Below, piece by piece: positions 37,216-45,336 of a stretch of 64,000 bases of DNA. The DNA comes from Lachnospiraceae bacterium. Lineage in GTDB: Bacteria; Bacillota; Clostridia; Lachnospirales; Lachnospiraceae. The stretch spans positions 1-64,000 of the forward strand of contig JAIEFE010000002.1 of the NCBI GenBank assembly GCA_029067085.1, written 5' to 3'. The notes beneath the pieces are model-generated. The model was not told the origin of the DNA and did not search any database. It saw only the letters and a program-made list of their open reading frames with translations. The first letter of the stretch is position 1; every line of letters starts with the position of its first letter. The position numbers were made by a program, and so were the translations under genes.

Positions 37216-38625
37216 ATGGAAAATCATACCGGATATTTTGAAAACCGCCCGGTTACAATGAACGAACATAATAATCTGCTACAGATTGAGGAGCATATGT
37301 ATAAGCTGCAGGACGTTGAAAAACCAAATGCGTTTAGGAATATGTTTCCTTATGATGAGATACCCAAAATACCTTTTAATGACAGGGTGGTTCCGCACAA
37401 TATGCCGAAAGAAATATGGATCACGGATACTACTTTCCGGGATGGTCAGCAGTCAAGGGCGCCATACAGTACAGAGCAGATTGTAACAATTTACGACTAC
37501 CTGCATCGGCTTGGCGGCCCGAACGGCATGATACGCCAAAGTGAATTTTTCCTTTATAGCAAGAAGGACCGGGACGCAGTATATAAGTGTATGGAACGCG
37601 GCTATCAGTTTCCGGAAGTTACTTCGTGGATCAGGGCAAGCAAAGAAGACTTTAAACTGGTAAAGGAAATCGGTATGAAGCAGACAGGAATTCTTGTGAG
37701 CTGCTCGGACTACCATATTTTTCTCAAACTGAAAATGACGAGAAGACAGGCTATGGAACATTATCTTTCTGTCGTTAAGGAATGTCTGGAGGAAGGAATC
37801 AGCGTAAGATGCCATTTAGAGGACATTACAAGAGCGGATATTTACGGATATGTCGTACCGTTTTGTCAGGAGCTGATGAAGCTGTCAGAGCAGTACGGAC
37901 TGCCGATCATTGTGCGTGCCTGCGATACAATGGGATATGGCGTGAACTTTCCGGGTGCGGTCATTCCAAGAAGCGTTCAGGGTATCATTTATGCGATTCA
38001 CACTCACGCAGGAGTGCCGCATGAGTGTATAGAATGGCATGGTCATAATGATTTTTATAAGGCGGTTTCAAACTCTACGACGGCATGGCTCTATGGCTGC
38101 GCCGGCGTCAATACGTCACTCTTTGGTATCGGAGAGCGTACCGGAAATACACCGCTTGAGGCGATGGTGTTTGAGTATGCGCAACTGCGGGGAACGTTAA
38201 ACGGTATGGATACTACTGTAATCACGGAGCTTGCTGAATATTACGAGAGAGAAATCGGATATCAGATCCCGCCGAGAACGCCGTTTGTCGGAAAGAACTT
38301 TAATATTACAAGAGCAGGCATTCATGCCGATGGTCTGCTGAAGAACGAGGAAATATACAATATTTTTGATACGGAGAAATTTCTGCACAGGCCGGTGCTA
38401 TGTGCCGTTTCAAATACTTCCGGTCTTGCGGGTATTGCGCATTGGATCAATACATACTTTAATCTTCCGGATGAGAAGAAAATTGAAAAGAACTCCGAGC
38501 TCGTAGCATATGTGAAAACATGGGTAGACGCAGAGTATGAGGGCGGACGTGTCACTGTTCTTACAGATGGAGAACTTTTGTCGGTTATTGACGAAGGATG
38601 CAAAATGCTCGGAATCAGCCTTTAA
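37216..38625 (+). CDS. HMGL-family condensing enzyme (isopropylmalate/homocitrate synthase fold), possibly Re-citrate synthase
   Basis: The 469-residue protein is a TIM-barrel member of the isopropylmalate/homocitrate/citramalate synthase group: ITDTTFRDGQQSRAP (about 74-88) with the metal-binding Asp, catalytic Arg, and WHGHNDFYKAVSN with the metal-binding His pair, followed by GIGERTGNTPLEA. It lacks the LeuA C-terminal regulatory domain and carries an N-terminal extension ending YKLQDVEKPNAFRNMFPYDE, which I associate with Re-citrate synthases of strict anaerobes (for example Clostridium kluyveri). It would make citrate from acetyl-CoA and oxaloacetate. No leuB, leuC or leuD neighbours are present. 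GGAGAG precedes the ATG. Confidence 0.7.
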   Translation: MENHTGYFENRPVTMNEHNNLLQIEEHMYKLQDVEKPNAFRNMFPYDEIPKIPFNDRVVPHNMPKEIWITDTTFRDGQQSRAPYSTEQIVTIYDYLHRLGGPNGMIRQSEFFLYSKKDRDAVYKCMERGYQFPEVTSWIRASKEDFKLVKEIGMKQTGILVSCSDYHIFLKLKMTRRQAMEHYLSVVKECLEEGISVRCHLEDITRADIYGYVVPFCQELMKLSEQYGLPIIVRACDTMGYGVNFPGAVIPRSVQGIIYAIHTHAGVPHECIEWHGHNDFYKAVSNSTTAWLYGCAGVNTSLFGIGERTGNTPLEAMVFEYAQLRGTLNGMDTTVITELAEYYEREIGYQIPPRTPFVGKNFNITRAGIHADGLLKNEEIYNIFDTEKFLHRPVLCAVSNTSGLAGIAHWINTYFNLPDEKKIEKNSELVAYVKTWVDAEYEGGRVTVLTDGELLSVIDEGCKMLGISL

Positions 38626-38680
38626 TGCTGATTCCGCTATCGGAAGATCCTGCGGGCAGGCGCGTTCACATTGCTTGCAA

Positions 38681-39886
38681 CTAATTTGACGTACATATTT
38701 TCATATAATTATTAACCGTTAGAACACCCCAGATTTTTTTGTTGGCAGGTGAAGCAGGTGGTATAAAAACAGCTTCTGCAATTACATTACTTTGAATTTT
38801 CCCTAAATTGGTAATGCTGTAACCGTTTTGTAAACCATATCCAAACATATTTCTTCCTACAAATGTTCCTGCCTTACTTCCAAAATCTCCTAATGTAGAT
38901 ATTGCAACAGCGTCAATCAGCTCCGGCAGCATATGTATATAACAGGCAAGCACAAGCATTTCTTTCTGTGGGTGTCGGCATATGTTTATGACTTGTGACG
39001 CTACGCGCTTTGCAAGGGTAATAACATTTTCCCCGTTCTTTTTCACGGAAACGCAAAAAGCAGTAGAATAATTTCCCATTGCCCCTTGTTTGTAACATTT
39101 TGTCTGATTACGAATATCGGCTGCAATAACTACCTTATTTGTATTTTCTTCCAACATCATCTTTGCAATCAGCCAGTCGTTTACAGTAACACTATGTTGT
39201 TTGCATAAAGTTTGTATTTTTTCTAACTCTTGATTGCAAACGGTGAAAATTTCCCGTTTCATATTGTGTTTTTGAATATAGGCTCTTTCAAATACACTAT
39301 ATTCCTCATACGTAACTTGCTGACCTTCTTTTTTCCACCTCCTGTTTGCATCGCCTATTATCAATTTACTGATAAGGGGTAAATCGCTGTTTGGGGGAAG
39401 GTCGTTTAAGCCCTGAATTAAACGTTCCGGGGCAAATTGCGGTATTACTCCGTTAGCATAATGCTCTGCAAATTCCTCTGCCAGTTGTAAAAGCCCTCTG
39501 CCGTCACACAAAAGATGGTGGGCAATAAAAAGTACTTGAAATTCATTTTCCTTTGGATAAACCACTGCTTTTAGCAGACATTCTTTCTTGACATTCCACC
39601 CGTGGACAGATATTTCATCATAATCCCGCTGCCACAAAGCAACTTCTTCTTTTACCATTACAGGAATATTCAAATAATCTTGTATTTGATAATATAATCT
39701 GCCAGTATCGGTTTCCTCTGCGATTAAGCTTTGTAGAAACGGGTGCGCTTTTTGAAGAGTGTCTATGCTTTTTCTTAGATGTCCTTCATCATAATTGCTT
39801 TCTATTTTTGCCATAATTCCAAAATGCATATTAGGACACATAAAATGCGCACGTTCTGTATACACATAATTTCTATCTGATTTCAT
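38681..39886 (-). CDS. condensation-domain-like acyltransferase (HxxxD)
   Basis: The start is ATG 39886, seven bases after GGAG and overlapping the TetR stop by 14 bases. The 401-residue protein belongs to the chloramphenicol-acetyltransferase/condensation fold with the active-site motif HHLLCDG (HxxxD) and a later SITNLGKI segment typical of alcohol acetyltransferase/PapA-like enzymes. Substrate unknown. Its translation is coupled to the TetR repressor gene, which probably controls both. Confidence 0.75.
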   Translation of the reverse strand: MKSDRNYVYTERAHFMCPNMHFGIMAKIESNYDEGHLRKSIDTLQKAHPFLQSLIAEETDTGRLYYQIQDYLNIPVMVKEEVALWQRDYDEISVHGWNVKKECLLKAVVYPKENEFQVLFIAHHLLCDGRGLLQLAEEFAEHYANGVIPQFAPERLIQGLNDLPPNSDLPLISKLIIGDANRRWKKEGQQVTYEEYSVFERAYIQKHNMKREIFTVCNQELEKIQTLCKQHSVTVNDWLIAKMMLEENTNKVVIAADIRNQTKCYKQGAMGNYSTAFCVSVKKNGENVITLAKRVASQVINICRHPQKEMLVLACYIHMLPELIDAVAISTLGDFGSKAGTFVGRNMFGYGLQNGYSITNLGKIQSNVIAEAVFIPPASPANKKIWGVLTVNNYMKICTSN

Positions 39887-40430
39887 GTTTTTTCTCCAAT
39901 TCATTATTTTCATTGTGATATAATTTAAAACCGGCACATGCTTCTGTAAGTAGCTGCCTTATTTCTTCGGGTGCAACTTCTGCCCGGTTCGTAGAAACAA
40001 TCGTTGCTATACCATGTGTAAATATCCATGTTTTCACAAACACTTCCGGTTCAATCGGAACGGGAACGTGCTTAGCCAGATCGTAAAGGCTTTCAAGTCT
40101 TGTTCCACTATCTGACATACACAGAAGATGAAACAGATTTTTTTCATTTTGAGCCAGTTCCACATACTTTAGTCCCATGCTTAAAAAATAGGGGGTTTCT
40201 GTATCAGAGGGCGGTTGCAGCATGGTTTCTTCAAACAGTTTTTGTGTTTTTTTGTAAACTTCTTCCTTTAGTTCTTCCATATTGCGAAAAGCATGAAACA
40301 CTGGTTGAGTAGAACATTTTAATTCACTTGCAAGCAAACGTGCGGTTACTTTTTCAAAACCATATACTTTTGTCAACTCAAATGCTTTTTCAATAATAGC
40401 TTCTCTGGGTACCTTAACTTTTGGCGGCAT
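39873..40430 (-). CDS. TetR-family transcriptional regulator
   Basis: The 185-residue protein has an N-terminal TetR HTH (REAIIEKAFELTKVYGFEKV, ARLLASELKCSTQPVFHAF) and a ligand-binding C-terminal helical domain. AAGGAGGG precedes the ATG. It is first in the operon with the acyltransferase, and there is a strong promoter with a candidate operator upstream. Confidence 0.9.
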   Translation of the reverse strand: MPPKVKVPREAIIEKAFELTKVYGFEKVTARLLASELKCSTQPVFHAFRNMEELKEEVYKKTQKLFEETMLQPPSDTETPYFLSMGLKYVELAQNEKNLFHLLCMSDSGTRLESLYDLAKHVPVPIEPEVFVKTWIFTHGIATIVSTNRAEVAPEEIRQLLTEACAGFKLYHNENNELEKKHEIR

Positions 40431-40446
40431 AACGCCCTCCTTTTAA

Positions 40447-40498
40447 TAACTAAGATATATATCAATGTTATTATACGTTGTAAAAAGATTTTCGTCAA
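40447..40498 (-). promoter_or_regulatory. tetR promoter and candidate operator
   Basis: On the minus strand the promoter is TTGACG (40498-40493), 17-bp spacer, TATAAT (40475-40470). Immediately downstream, 40447-40470 is an imperfect 24-bp palindrome (9 of 12 positions symmetric) centred on GATATATATC. This is the expected size and place for a TetR autoregulatory operator. The remainder of 40499-40640 shows no gene. Confidence 0.7.
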
Positions 40499-40644
40499 TT
40501 TCTCTGCTTGATAGTTCATAAAGACCATACATCCTTTACGTTGAACCATGCATCATATTCCGACAGAACTGACTGCATCTTCCCGGTGATCTTCCGCTTC
40601 AATGCTGATACCTCTTTCTTTCCCTTATTTTTTCCATATTAAAA

Positions 40645-40714
40645 GGACACTTTCTTATGGAAGTTTTGAGGGCGGAAAGCCACAGAACCGGCGTCCGCCC
40701 TTAAGTAAGTGTCC
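40645..40714 (-). terminator. nested hairpin terminator of the alkD transcript
   Basis: An outer stem (40645-40657 with 40702-40714, 12 of 13 pairs) encloses an inner 8-bp stem AGGGCGGA/TCCGCCCT (40669-40676 / 40694-40701). On the minus strand the outer arm ends GTGTCCTTTT. The outer arm is a version of the GGACACTT hairpin also found at 43712 and 45337. Confidence 0.65.
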
Positions 40715-40734
40715 ACATATCTTTTTTTCATTAT

Positions 40735-41445
40735 CTATTCGCTTCCCATCTTCGTATTTGAAGAAATAAGTCTGCCTCTTCCCTCAACCTTAACAAGCGT
40801 TTCTAACTCTTTTAACGCATCCTTAGCAATCCATATCTTATTCTTATTTCCACTCTCTTTCATTTCATAGGCTAAAAGGATTGCTTTTTCATTGTACTTG
40901 AAATCTCTTTTTCCTATTTCTCTTAGCGCCCAGGAAATTGCTTTTCTAACATGTTCATGTTCACTGTCTGAATATTCCTGTATGATACGCAAGTACTCAT
41001 CAAGAGTCTCATTTGTAATTACCTTATTATGAATTACGGAAGATGCTATTAATGTAAAGGCCGCGCGCTTCTTGTAGGTATGTGTACTCGTAACCCACTT
41101 CGGAATAAAATCATCATAACCCTTCAGCTTAATTATCAGATTTTTACATAAGTGATCACATAAATCCCACGACTGAACATCGAGTATAAGTTTCTCTATA
41201 TCTTCATGGGATACTGTCTTTTTATCGAAAACCAATACTGCCATTAATTTTGCCTCATGGTAGCCAGAACTCCACAACGCTCCTGCCAATTCGTTTGATT
41301 TTCCTGCTTTCTTTGCTATTGCACGAACAGCAGTTGTCGAAACTCCTATACTATATTCAGCCGGAATACCCATTTTCACAACATTTGCTTTATATTTTTC
41401 GGAAGCATTTGCTTTTAACTCTTCTATAATTTCATCACAAGTCAT
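40735..41445 (-). CDS. DNA alkylation repair protein, AlkD-like
   Basis: The start is ATG 41445 (GGAGGG six bases upstream, and overlapping the SRPBCC remnant stop as ATGA); the longer frame to 41517 belongs to that remnant. The 236-residue protein shows the AlkD HEAT-like repeats: GVSTTAVRAIAKKAGK, then WDLCDHLCKNLI and HVRKAISWALREIGKRD. AlkD removes bulky or positively charged alkylated bases without base flipping. It sits downstream of a deleted SRPBCC gene and an AraC regulator. Confidence 0.88.
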   Translation of the reverse strand: MTCDEIIEELKANASEKYKANVVKMGIPAEYSIGVSTTAVRAIAKKAGKSNELAGALWSSGYHEAKLMAVLVFDKKTVSHEDIEKLILDVQSWDLCDHLCKNLIIKLKGYDDFIPKWVTSTHTYKKRAAFTLIASSVIHNKVITNETLDEYLRIIQEYSDSEHEHVRKAISWALREIGKRDFKYNEKAILLAYEMKESGNKNKIWIAKDALKELETLVKVEGRGRLISSNTKMGSE

Positions 41446-41650
41446 CCATTTCCCTCCAAAACATTCCTTAAATCTTGAATGTACTTCGCCTGCTGTTTCT
41501 TTAAATATATTCCTCAAACTCTTTTTCAGGTATTGTTACCACAATTTTATCTAAATCACTTCTCCATGAATACTTGTCTAATGATGTAACTATCTCCCAC
41601 ACTTTTTCTGCTTCACACTGAAATTCAGCTTTGATTGTTGATATAGCCAC
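41442..41650 (-). pseudogene. SRPBCC-family gene with internal deletion
   Basis: From GTG 41650 the frame encodes the N-terminus of an SRPBCC (START/Bet v1-like) protein, ISTIKAEFQCEAEKVWEIVT, then KYSWRSDL and a stop at 41501 after 49 codons. In another frame, starting beside that stop, the family's C-terminus appears (YLKKQQAKYIQDLRNVLEG) and ends at 41442, overlapping the AlkD start. The middle of about 75 residues is missing. The locus was thus araC-SRPBCC-alkD, and the middle gene has decayed. Confidence 0.8.
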
Positions 41651-42500
41651 TATTATTCTCCTTCTTTACAACCGGCAGCCAATATTCATAAATCACATCT
41701 TTGGGATCTGCTTTTATATAAACCTCAATATCAGGTATCTCAGCATACTCATACCCTGATGTTGGTAACCATTCTGTTATAACACGGCGTTCTAAATCTT
41801 GAAGAGAGACGTTGGTTCCCCTCCCTGAAAAAACAGCCCATGTTGCAATCGGAATATCATACTTCTCAAATCCGTCTCTATGTTCTGTGGAGCTTACCGC
41901 AATAAAATATTTCCATTCTTTTCTATTATGTACGCTGACACCCAACAAACCTTCTGGCTTATTGTTCATCAATCCATAGAGTTCTGAAAGTGTTCCATTT
42001 TCTAGTGCAGTATCCCATTCATGTGGTATTCTTGCAAAGTTCTCTTCAAGAACTTTACTTAACGGACAACTTATTCCCACAATCTGAAAGGCTTCTTTTG
42101 TCTCAATTCTAAAATTTATTTCCTCCATACCCTGTACCGAAACAGAGAATTTTAATGCCGGAAAAGATTTTAAAATTGCATTTTCTTTTTTAGCTAACGA
42201 TGGTGCTATACCGTGTATACTTTGAAATGCACGATTAAACGCAGTTGGTGAATCATAGCCGTATTTCAAGGCAACATCAATGACCTTTATTCCAACTTCT
42301 TGTAAATCAACTGCTGCCAAAGACATCCTTCTCCTTCTGACATACTCAGAAACAGAAATATTTGTCATGTAGAAAAACATTCTTTGAAAATGGTACGCCG
42401 GACAATTTGCTATCTCAGCCACCTTTTCATAGTCTATTTTTTCCAACAAGTGATTCTCAATATATTCAACAGAGCTGTTTAGTCGTTCTATCCATTCCAT
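41625..42500 (-). CDS. AraC-family regulator with GyrI-like effector domain
   Basis: The start is ATG 42500 (MEWIERLNSSVEYIENHL), nine bases after AAGGTGG; the frame extends to 42530. The 291-residue protein has an N-terminal AraC double HTH (VAEIANCPAYHFQRMFFYM, VALKYGYDSPTAFNRAFQSI) and a C-terminal GyrI/SOUL-like small-molecule domain (about 115-285). Its 3' end overlaps the SRPBCC remnant start. This is the Rob/BmrR-type combination that senses drugs or metabolites. Confidence 0.9.
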   Translation of the reverse strand: MEWIERLNSSVEYIENHLLEKIDYEKVAEIANCPAYHFQRMFFYMTNISVSEYVRRRRMSLAAVDLQEVGIKVIDVALKYGYDSPTAFNRAFQSIHGIAPSLAKKENAILKSFPALKFSVSVQGMEEINFRIETKEAFQIVGISCPLSKVLEENFARIPHEWDTALENGTLSELYGLMNNKPEGLLGVSVHNRKEWKYFIAVSSTEHRDGFEKYDIPIATWAVFSGRGTNVSLQDLERRVITEWLPTSGYEYAEIPDIEVYIKADPKDVIYEYWLPVVKKENNSGYINNQS

Positions 42501-42592
42501 AAAACTATACCACCTTTTTTGTATATTCACCTCTCATCTAGCTTATATAAAATGAGAGAATATATTGTTTGCAATGTTGTGCCATGTAACGA

Positions 42593-43390
42593 TTACTTAC
42601 TTTCGACATCCCCATCATCTTTTTCTACAACAATTATCTCAATGCCTTTTTCGTCAAACAATTTTAAATCCTCTTCGGCTGCATCCCAATCAGTGATCAT
42701 AATATTCATTCTATCAACAGGACAAATACTTACAACAGAATCAAACCCTATCTTTTCTTTTGGATATAGTCCAATTGTCTGTTTTGAACTGTCTATAACT
42801 GCATTAAAGAAGCTAATTGCGGATGTTCTCTGAATTGAAAGACCAAATTCCGCTGAAATAAATGCTGATGTAATAAAGCATTTATCAAATCTTAATCTTT
42901 TTATAGTCTCAATGGCTATTGAATCATAGCAATTTCCCTTGTTATCCATCTCTCCACCTAAAAGAATAACCGATACATTATCCTTTGTCCGGAGTTCTTC
43001 TGCAATAACAATCGAATTAGTAACTACTCTAATTTTAAGATTATCCGGAATATTTTGAGCCATAAATAAACAAACAGTTGCAGATGTAAGGAAAACTACA
43101 TCTCTATTTTTTATCATAGATACCGCTTTTAAAGCAATTGAATAATAATTGTCTTTAACAGAAACAATATCTCTTATTGTCTGTTTCTCAGGACGCCCTA
43201 CTGCAATCTGATGTAACGGTATTGCTCCCCCGTGAGTTCTTTTTAATAACCCTTTTTCTTCCAGAATTCTTAAATCACGTTTTGCCGAATCATAACTTAT
43301 TCCAAATTGCTCTTGAATATCGCTTGTAGTAATACTCCCTTTTTCATTCAGCCAAGTCAGTATAGCTTGATGTCTTTCTTCAATAAACAT
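42593..43390 (-). CDS. DeoR/GlpR-family transcriptional regulator
   Basis: The start is ATG 43390 (MFIEERHQAILTWL), the usual DeoR opening, with AAGGAG about 11 bases upstream; ATG 43411 has only an adjacent GGTGG. The 265-residue protein has the N-terminal winged HTH (SITTSDIQEQFGISYDSAKRD, LEEKGLLKRTHGGA) and a C-terminal DeoRC sugar-phosphate sensor domain (NRDVVFLTSATVCL, VVTNSIVIAEEL). No sugar operon lies next to it, so its target is probably elsewhere or only itself. Confidence 0.9.
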   Translation of the reverse strand: MFIEERHQAILTWLNEKGSITTSDIQEQFGISYDSAKRDLRILEEKGLLKRTHGGAIPLHQIAVGRPEKQTIRDIVSVKDNYYSIALKAVSMIKNRDVVFLTSATVCLFMAQNIPDNLKIRVVTNSIVIAEELRTKDNVSVILLGGEMDNKGNCYDSIAIETIKRLRFDKCFITSAFISAEFGLSIQRTSAISFFNAVIDSSKQTIGLYPKEKIGFDSVVSICPVDRMNIMITDWDAAEEDLKLFDEKGIEIIVVEKDDGDVESK

Positions 43391-43459
43391 AAAATAAACA
43401 TCTCCTTTCATACCACCTCAATAATAACAAATAAAATACTAGTATTATTCGTTGAGTAT

Positions 43460-43532
43460 ACATTACCGCAACCGTTAACATATGTCAATATTTATTTTCA
43501 CATATATTCCCGTTATGTTAACATTTGTTAAT
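43460..43532 (-). promoter_or_regulatory. deoR promoter with repeated GTTAACAT operator sites
   Basis: On the minus strand the promoter is TTGACA (43488-43483), 17-bp spacer, TAATGT (43465-43460). Two near-identical 16-mers, GTTAACATATGTCAAT (43474-43489) and GTTAACATTTGTTAAT (43517-43532), lie 43 bp apart; the first covers the -35 box. This fits DeoR autoregulation by looping. The gap 43391-43730 otherwise holds only terminator hairpins. Confidence 0.6.
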
Positions 43533-43630
43533 CCATTGGGATATGTAATGCTCTATTTTTCAATATAACCATAAGCATATATAATCCCTGTTCAGTAAAC
43601 ACATGAGGATTATCTACTCTTTGAACTAAT

Positions 43631-43665
43631 ATTTGTGGTCGAAAAATTCGTCCACAAATTTTTTT
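43631..43665 (+). terminator. strong plus-strand terminator with no visible gene before it
   Basis: The 8-bp stem ATTTGTGG/CCACAAAT contains a second stem CGAA/TTCG with an AAA loop, and seven T follow on the plus strand. No plus-strand gene lies within 5 kb upstream, so it may end an unannotated short RNA. Confidence 0.6.
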
Positions 43666-43711
43666 GTAAAAAAATCCTAATTATAACCACCTCGATTTTG
43701 TCATAAGAAAA

Positions 43712-43729
43712 GGACACTTCCATATGGAA
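43712..43729 (-). terminator. terminator hairpin, module copy 1
   Basis: GGACACTTCCATATGGAA is built on the palindrome TTCCATATGGAA; on the minus strand the hairpin ends GTGTCC and is followed by TTTTCTT. It marks the 3' end of the broken APH-like gene. The same 18-mer recurs at 45337-45354 after the intact gene. Confidence 0.6.
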
Positions 43730-44235
43730 ATGCCCCAAAGATATCTATATGTCTGTCACCAAGGCCAACATTGCCAACATCAATGAACCCGAATAGCTTC
43801 CAATTACTGAGAATAATATTAAGCAGGCAATAGTCGTGTTCTGTCTGCGACAGGACAGTCAGTATAATCTGTTTCGTGCAGCTTTCTTAATTCGTATGCC
43901 ATGGTGTCACATAAGCGTTTGGGATCCGCAAGATATCCTTCGTGCAAACAGTCCTTCCCTATAACAGCGCTTGTTAAAAGCCAATCTCTGTCATCTGAAA
44001 TATACTGCAACACCTCTGCACCAAATCCCTTAGAGTGAAAATATTCTGACATTCTGGATTCTTTTTCAAGCATTCCTCTGTCCGAACATTTTAAATAATA
44101 TCCGTTTTCCTTGTCGATAAAATACACGTTTGCTTCGGGGGAGCAGGAAGTATCATAAATATTTGCCGCAGAGACAAAGCGCTGAATATCCTACGGCATT
44201 TCGTTTGGGAGGTTATTTAATAATGTTTTTTTCAT
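43730..44235 (-). pseudogene. broken APH-like kinase gene, module copy 1
   Basis: It is about 85-90% similar to the intact gene at 45437-46222. Three lesions are visible: codon 15 is TAG (44193-44191) where the intact copy has His; a 155-bp block equivalent to 45669-45823 is missing, which removes about 52 codons and shifts frame at the junction VADRT/DYCL; and the 3' end is cut off after the HIDIF segment. The last part (FGFIDVGNVGLGDRHIDIF) is readable in the shifted frame. The product cannot be functional. Confidence 0.9.
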
Positions 44236-44313
44236 TGGTTCTGTTCCGTTTATCATATTTTTTAAACGTATCGAAATCGATACATTTAAAACATTTTTAA
44301 GTTCTTAATTTCT

Positions 44314-44508
44314 TTATCCTTTTTCTTTAATTAATTTTTCATACTTCATTTGATACTCTATCAGCCGCGGAATATATTCCGGCGGGGTGCGCCGCCCCGC
44401 TTCCCAATCCTCTATTGTGCGGATAGGTATCCCCGTATGATCCGAAAATTCTTTTCTGGTTTCGCCCGCTTCCTCACGAAGTTCCATTATTCTTTTTGCT
44501 ATATCCAT
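44314..44508 (-). CDS. small XRE-family HTH protein, module copy 1
   Basis: The 64-residue protein is almost entirely a helix-turn-helix (MELREEAGETRKEFSDHTGI, RTIEDWEAGRRTPP) with a short C-terminal helix. GAGGT lies eight bases upstream of the ATG. It sits between the LPD3-like gene and the APH-like gene. A decayed copy is at 46290-46418. It is a good candidate for binding the conserved inverted repeats at the module promoters, in the manner of an antitoxin or autorepressor. Confidence 0.8.
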   Translation of the reverse strand: MDIAKRIMELREEAGETRKEFSDHTGIPIRTIEDWEAGRRTPPEYIPRLIEYQMKYEKLIKEKG

Positions 44509-44552
44509 ATTGATTTACCTCTTTTTCCAATTCTCGCTTCTTTTTTATATTT

Positions 44553-44618
44553 ATGATGCCATTATTCATTCTCTCGCTTGAAAAAACAGTTGACAAAATG
44601 GCACCATCTATGTTATGT
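44553..44618. promoter_or_regulatory. inverted repeat and opposing promoters upstream of the HTH gene
   Basis: ATGATGCCATT (44553-44563) and AATGGCACCAT (44597-44607) form an inverted repeat (10 of 11). On the plus strand TTGACA (44590-44595), 17 bp, TTATGT (44613-44618) forms a promoter running antisense into the 3' end of the LPD3-like gene. On the minus strand, TTGTCA with GAGAAT at 17-bp spacing could serve the HTH gene. Confidence 0.45.
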
Positions 44619-44658
44619 TTCTGTCAAAGAGAAATGGGTTTTGTGTCTGGTAAGCTCA

Positions 44659-45183
44659 TTATGAGCTGAGAGAGTTGCTCGTTTCTTTTTTTATGTCCAG
44701 AATATCATATAGATACTTTTTTCCATCCGCAGAATGCCGAATCAGCATTGTTGCCCTAAAACAATTATACCTCTCGATTTCTCCATCTTCATCATATACA
44801 GGTAATTCAAAATATGCATCATATCTATACCATCCATATTGAGCATTTCTGATATGTCTCGGATCACGATTTTCTAAAAACCGCTTGTTGACAGCCGTTT
44901 CCAACAATTCCGGAATTCCCTGTGCTGCATTAGCCTTGGCTTTTGCAAGTGTTCCCATCAACTTGTATGTATATCTCGACCCGGTATATTCATCCGGCAG
45001 ATCAGAGCCGATGTATATTATATCCTTTGTTTCGGCTATTTCGTATGCCGCACCAACGTAATCTCTCAGATATTCTCGTACTTGCCTCCAGTCAATAGAC
45101 CGCTTCCCATGAAACCTGATATCATGGATTCTCACAATCTTCTTTTTCTCGCTGCTCGTAACGATTTCTACATTTCTATCCAA
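44659..45183 (-). CDS. LPD3-like domain protein (phage/ICE polyvalent-protein type), module copy 1
   Basis: The frame is open from 45348, but a promoter with paired inverted repeats lies inside its first third, so I place the start at TTG 45183, six bases after AAAGG (174 residues). The protein is a compact alpha/beta domain ending YFELPVYDEDGEIERYNCFR, then ATMLIRHSADGKKYLYDILD and IKKETSN. This tail resembles large-polyvalent-protein domain 3 found in phage and conjugative-element proteins, as I recall it. No catalytic residues can be named. Beside an HTH gene and a kinase gene, a toxin or effector role is possible. Only about 20 codons of its 5' leader region remain in copy 2. Confidence 0.5.
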   Translation of the reverse strand: MDRNVEIVTSSEKKKIVRIHDIRFHGKRSIDWRQVREYLRDYVGAAYEIAETKDIIYIGSDLPDEYTGSRYTYKLMGTLAKAKANAAQGIPELLETAVNKRFLENRDPRHIRNAQYGWYRYDAYFELPVYDEDGEIERYNCFRATMLIRHSADGKKYLYDILDIKKETSNSLSS

Positions 45184-45242
45184 GGTAAGCCTTTCACTCC
45201 TTCGTATTTTGCTGTCAAAAACTGTATATCTGAGCGTCTCTC

Positions 45243-45296
45243 CACGCATTGCGATATGCATATCATAACATATGATGAGCTTTCTCGCAATGCGTG
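45243..45296 (-). promoter_or_regulatory. module copy 1 promoter with 12-bp inverted-repeat operator
   Basis: CACGCATTGCGA (45243-45254) and TCGCAATGCGTG (45285-45296) are perfect 12-bp inverted repeats, centres 42 bp (four helical turns) apart. On the minus strand TTGCGA (45290-45285), 17 bp, TATGAT (45267-45262) lies inside, with one arm on the -35 box and the other past the -10 box. Confidence 0.65.
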
Positions 45297-45336
45297 CTTT
45301 CATTTTTCTTTTTCCGTTATTTTTTACCATAAAGAG

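Noticed and set aside
43307..43531. A 74-codon plus-strand frame upstream of the DeoR gene
   Set aside because: It overlaps the DeoR coding start and promoter and has no ribosome site, although a short RNA there remains possible.
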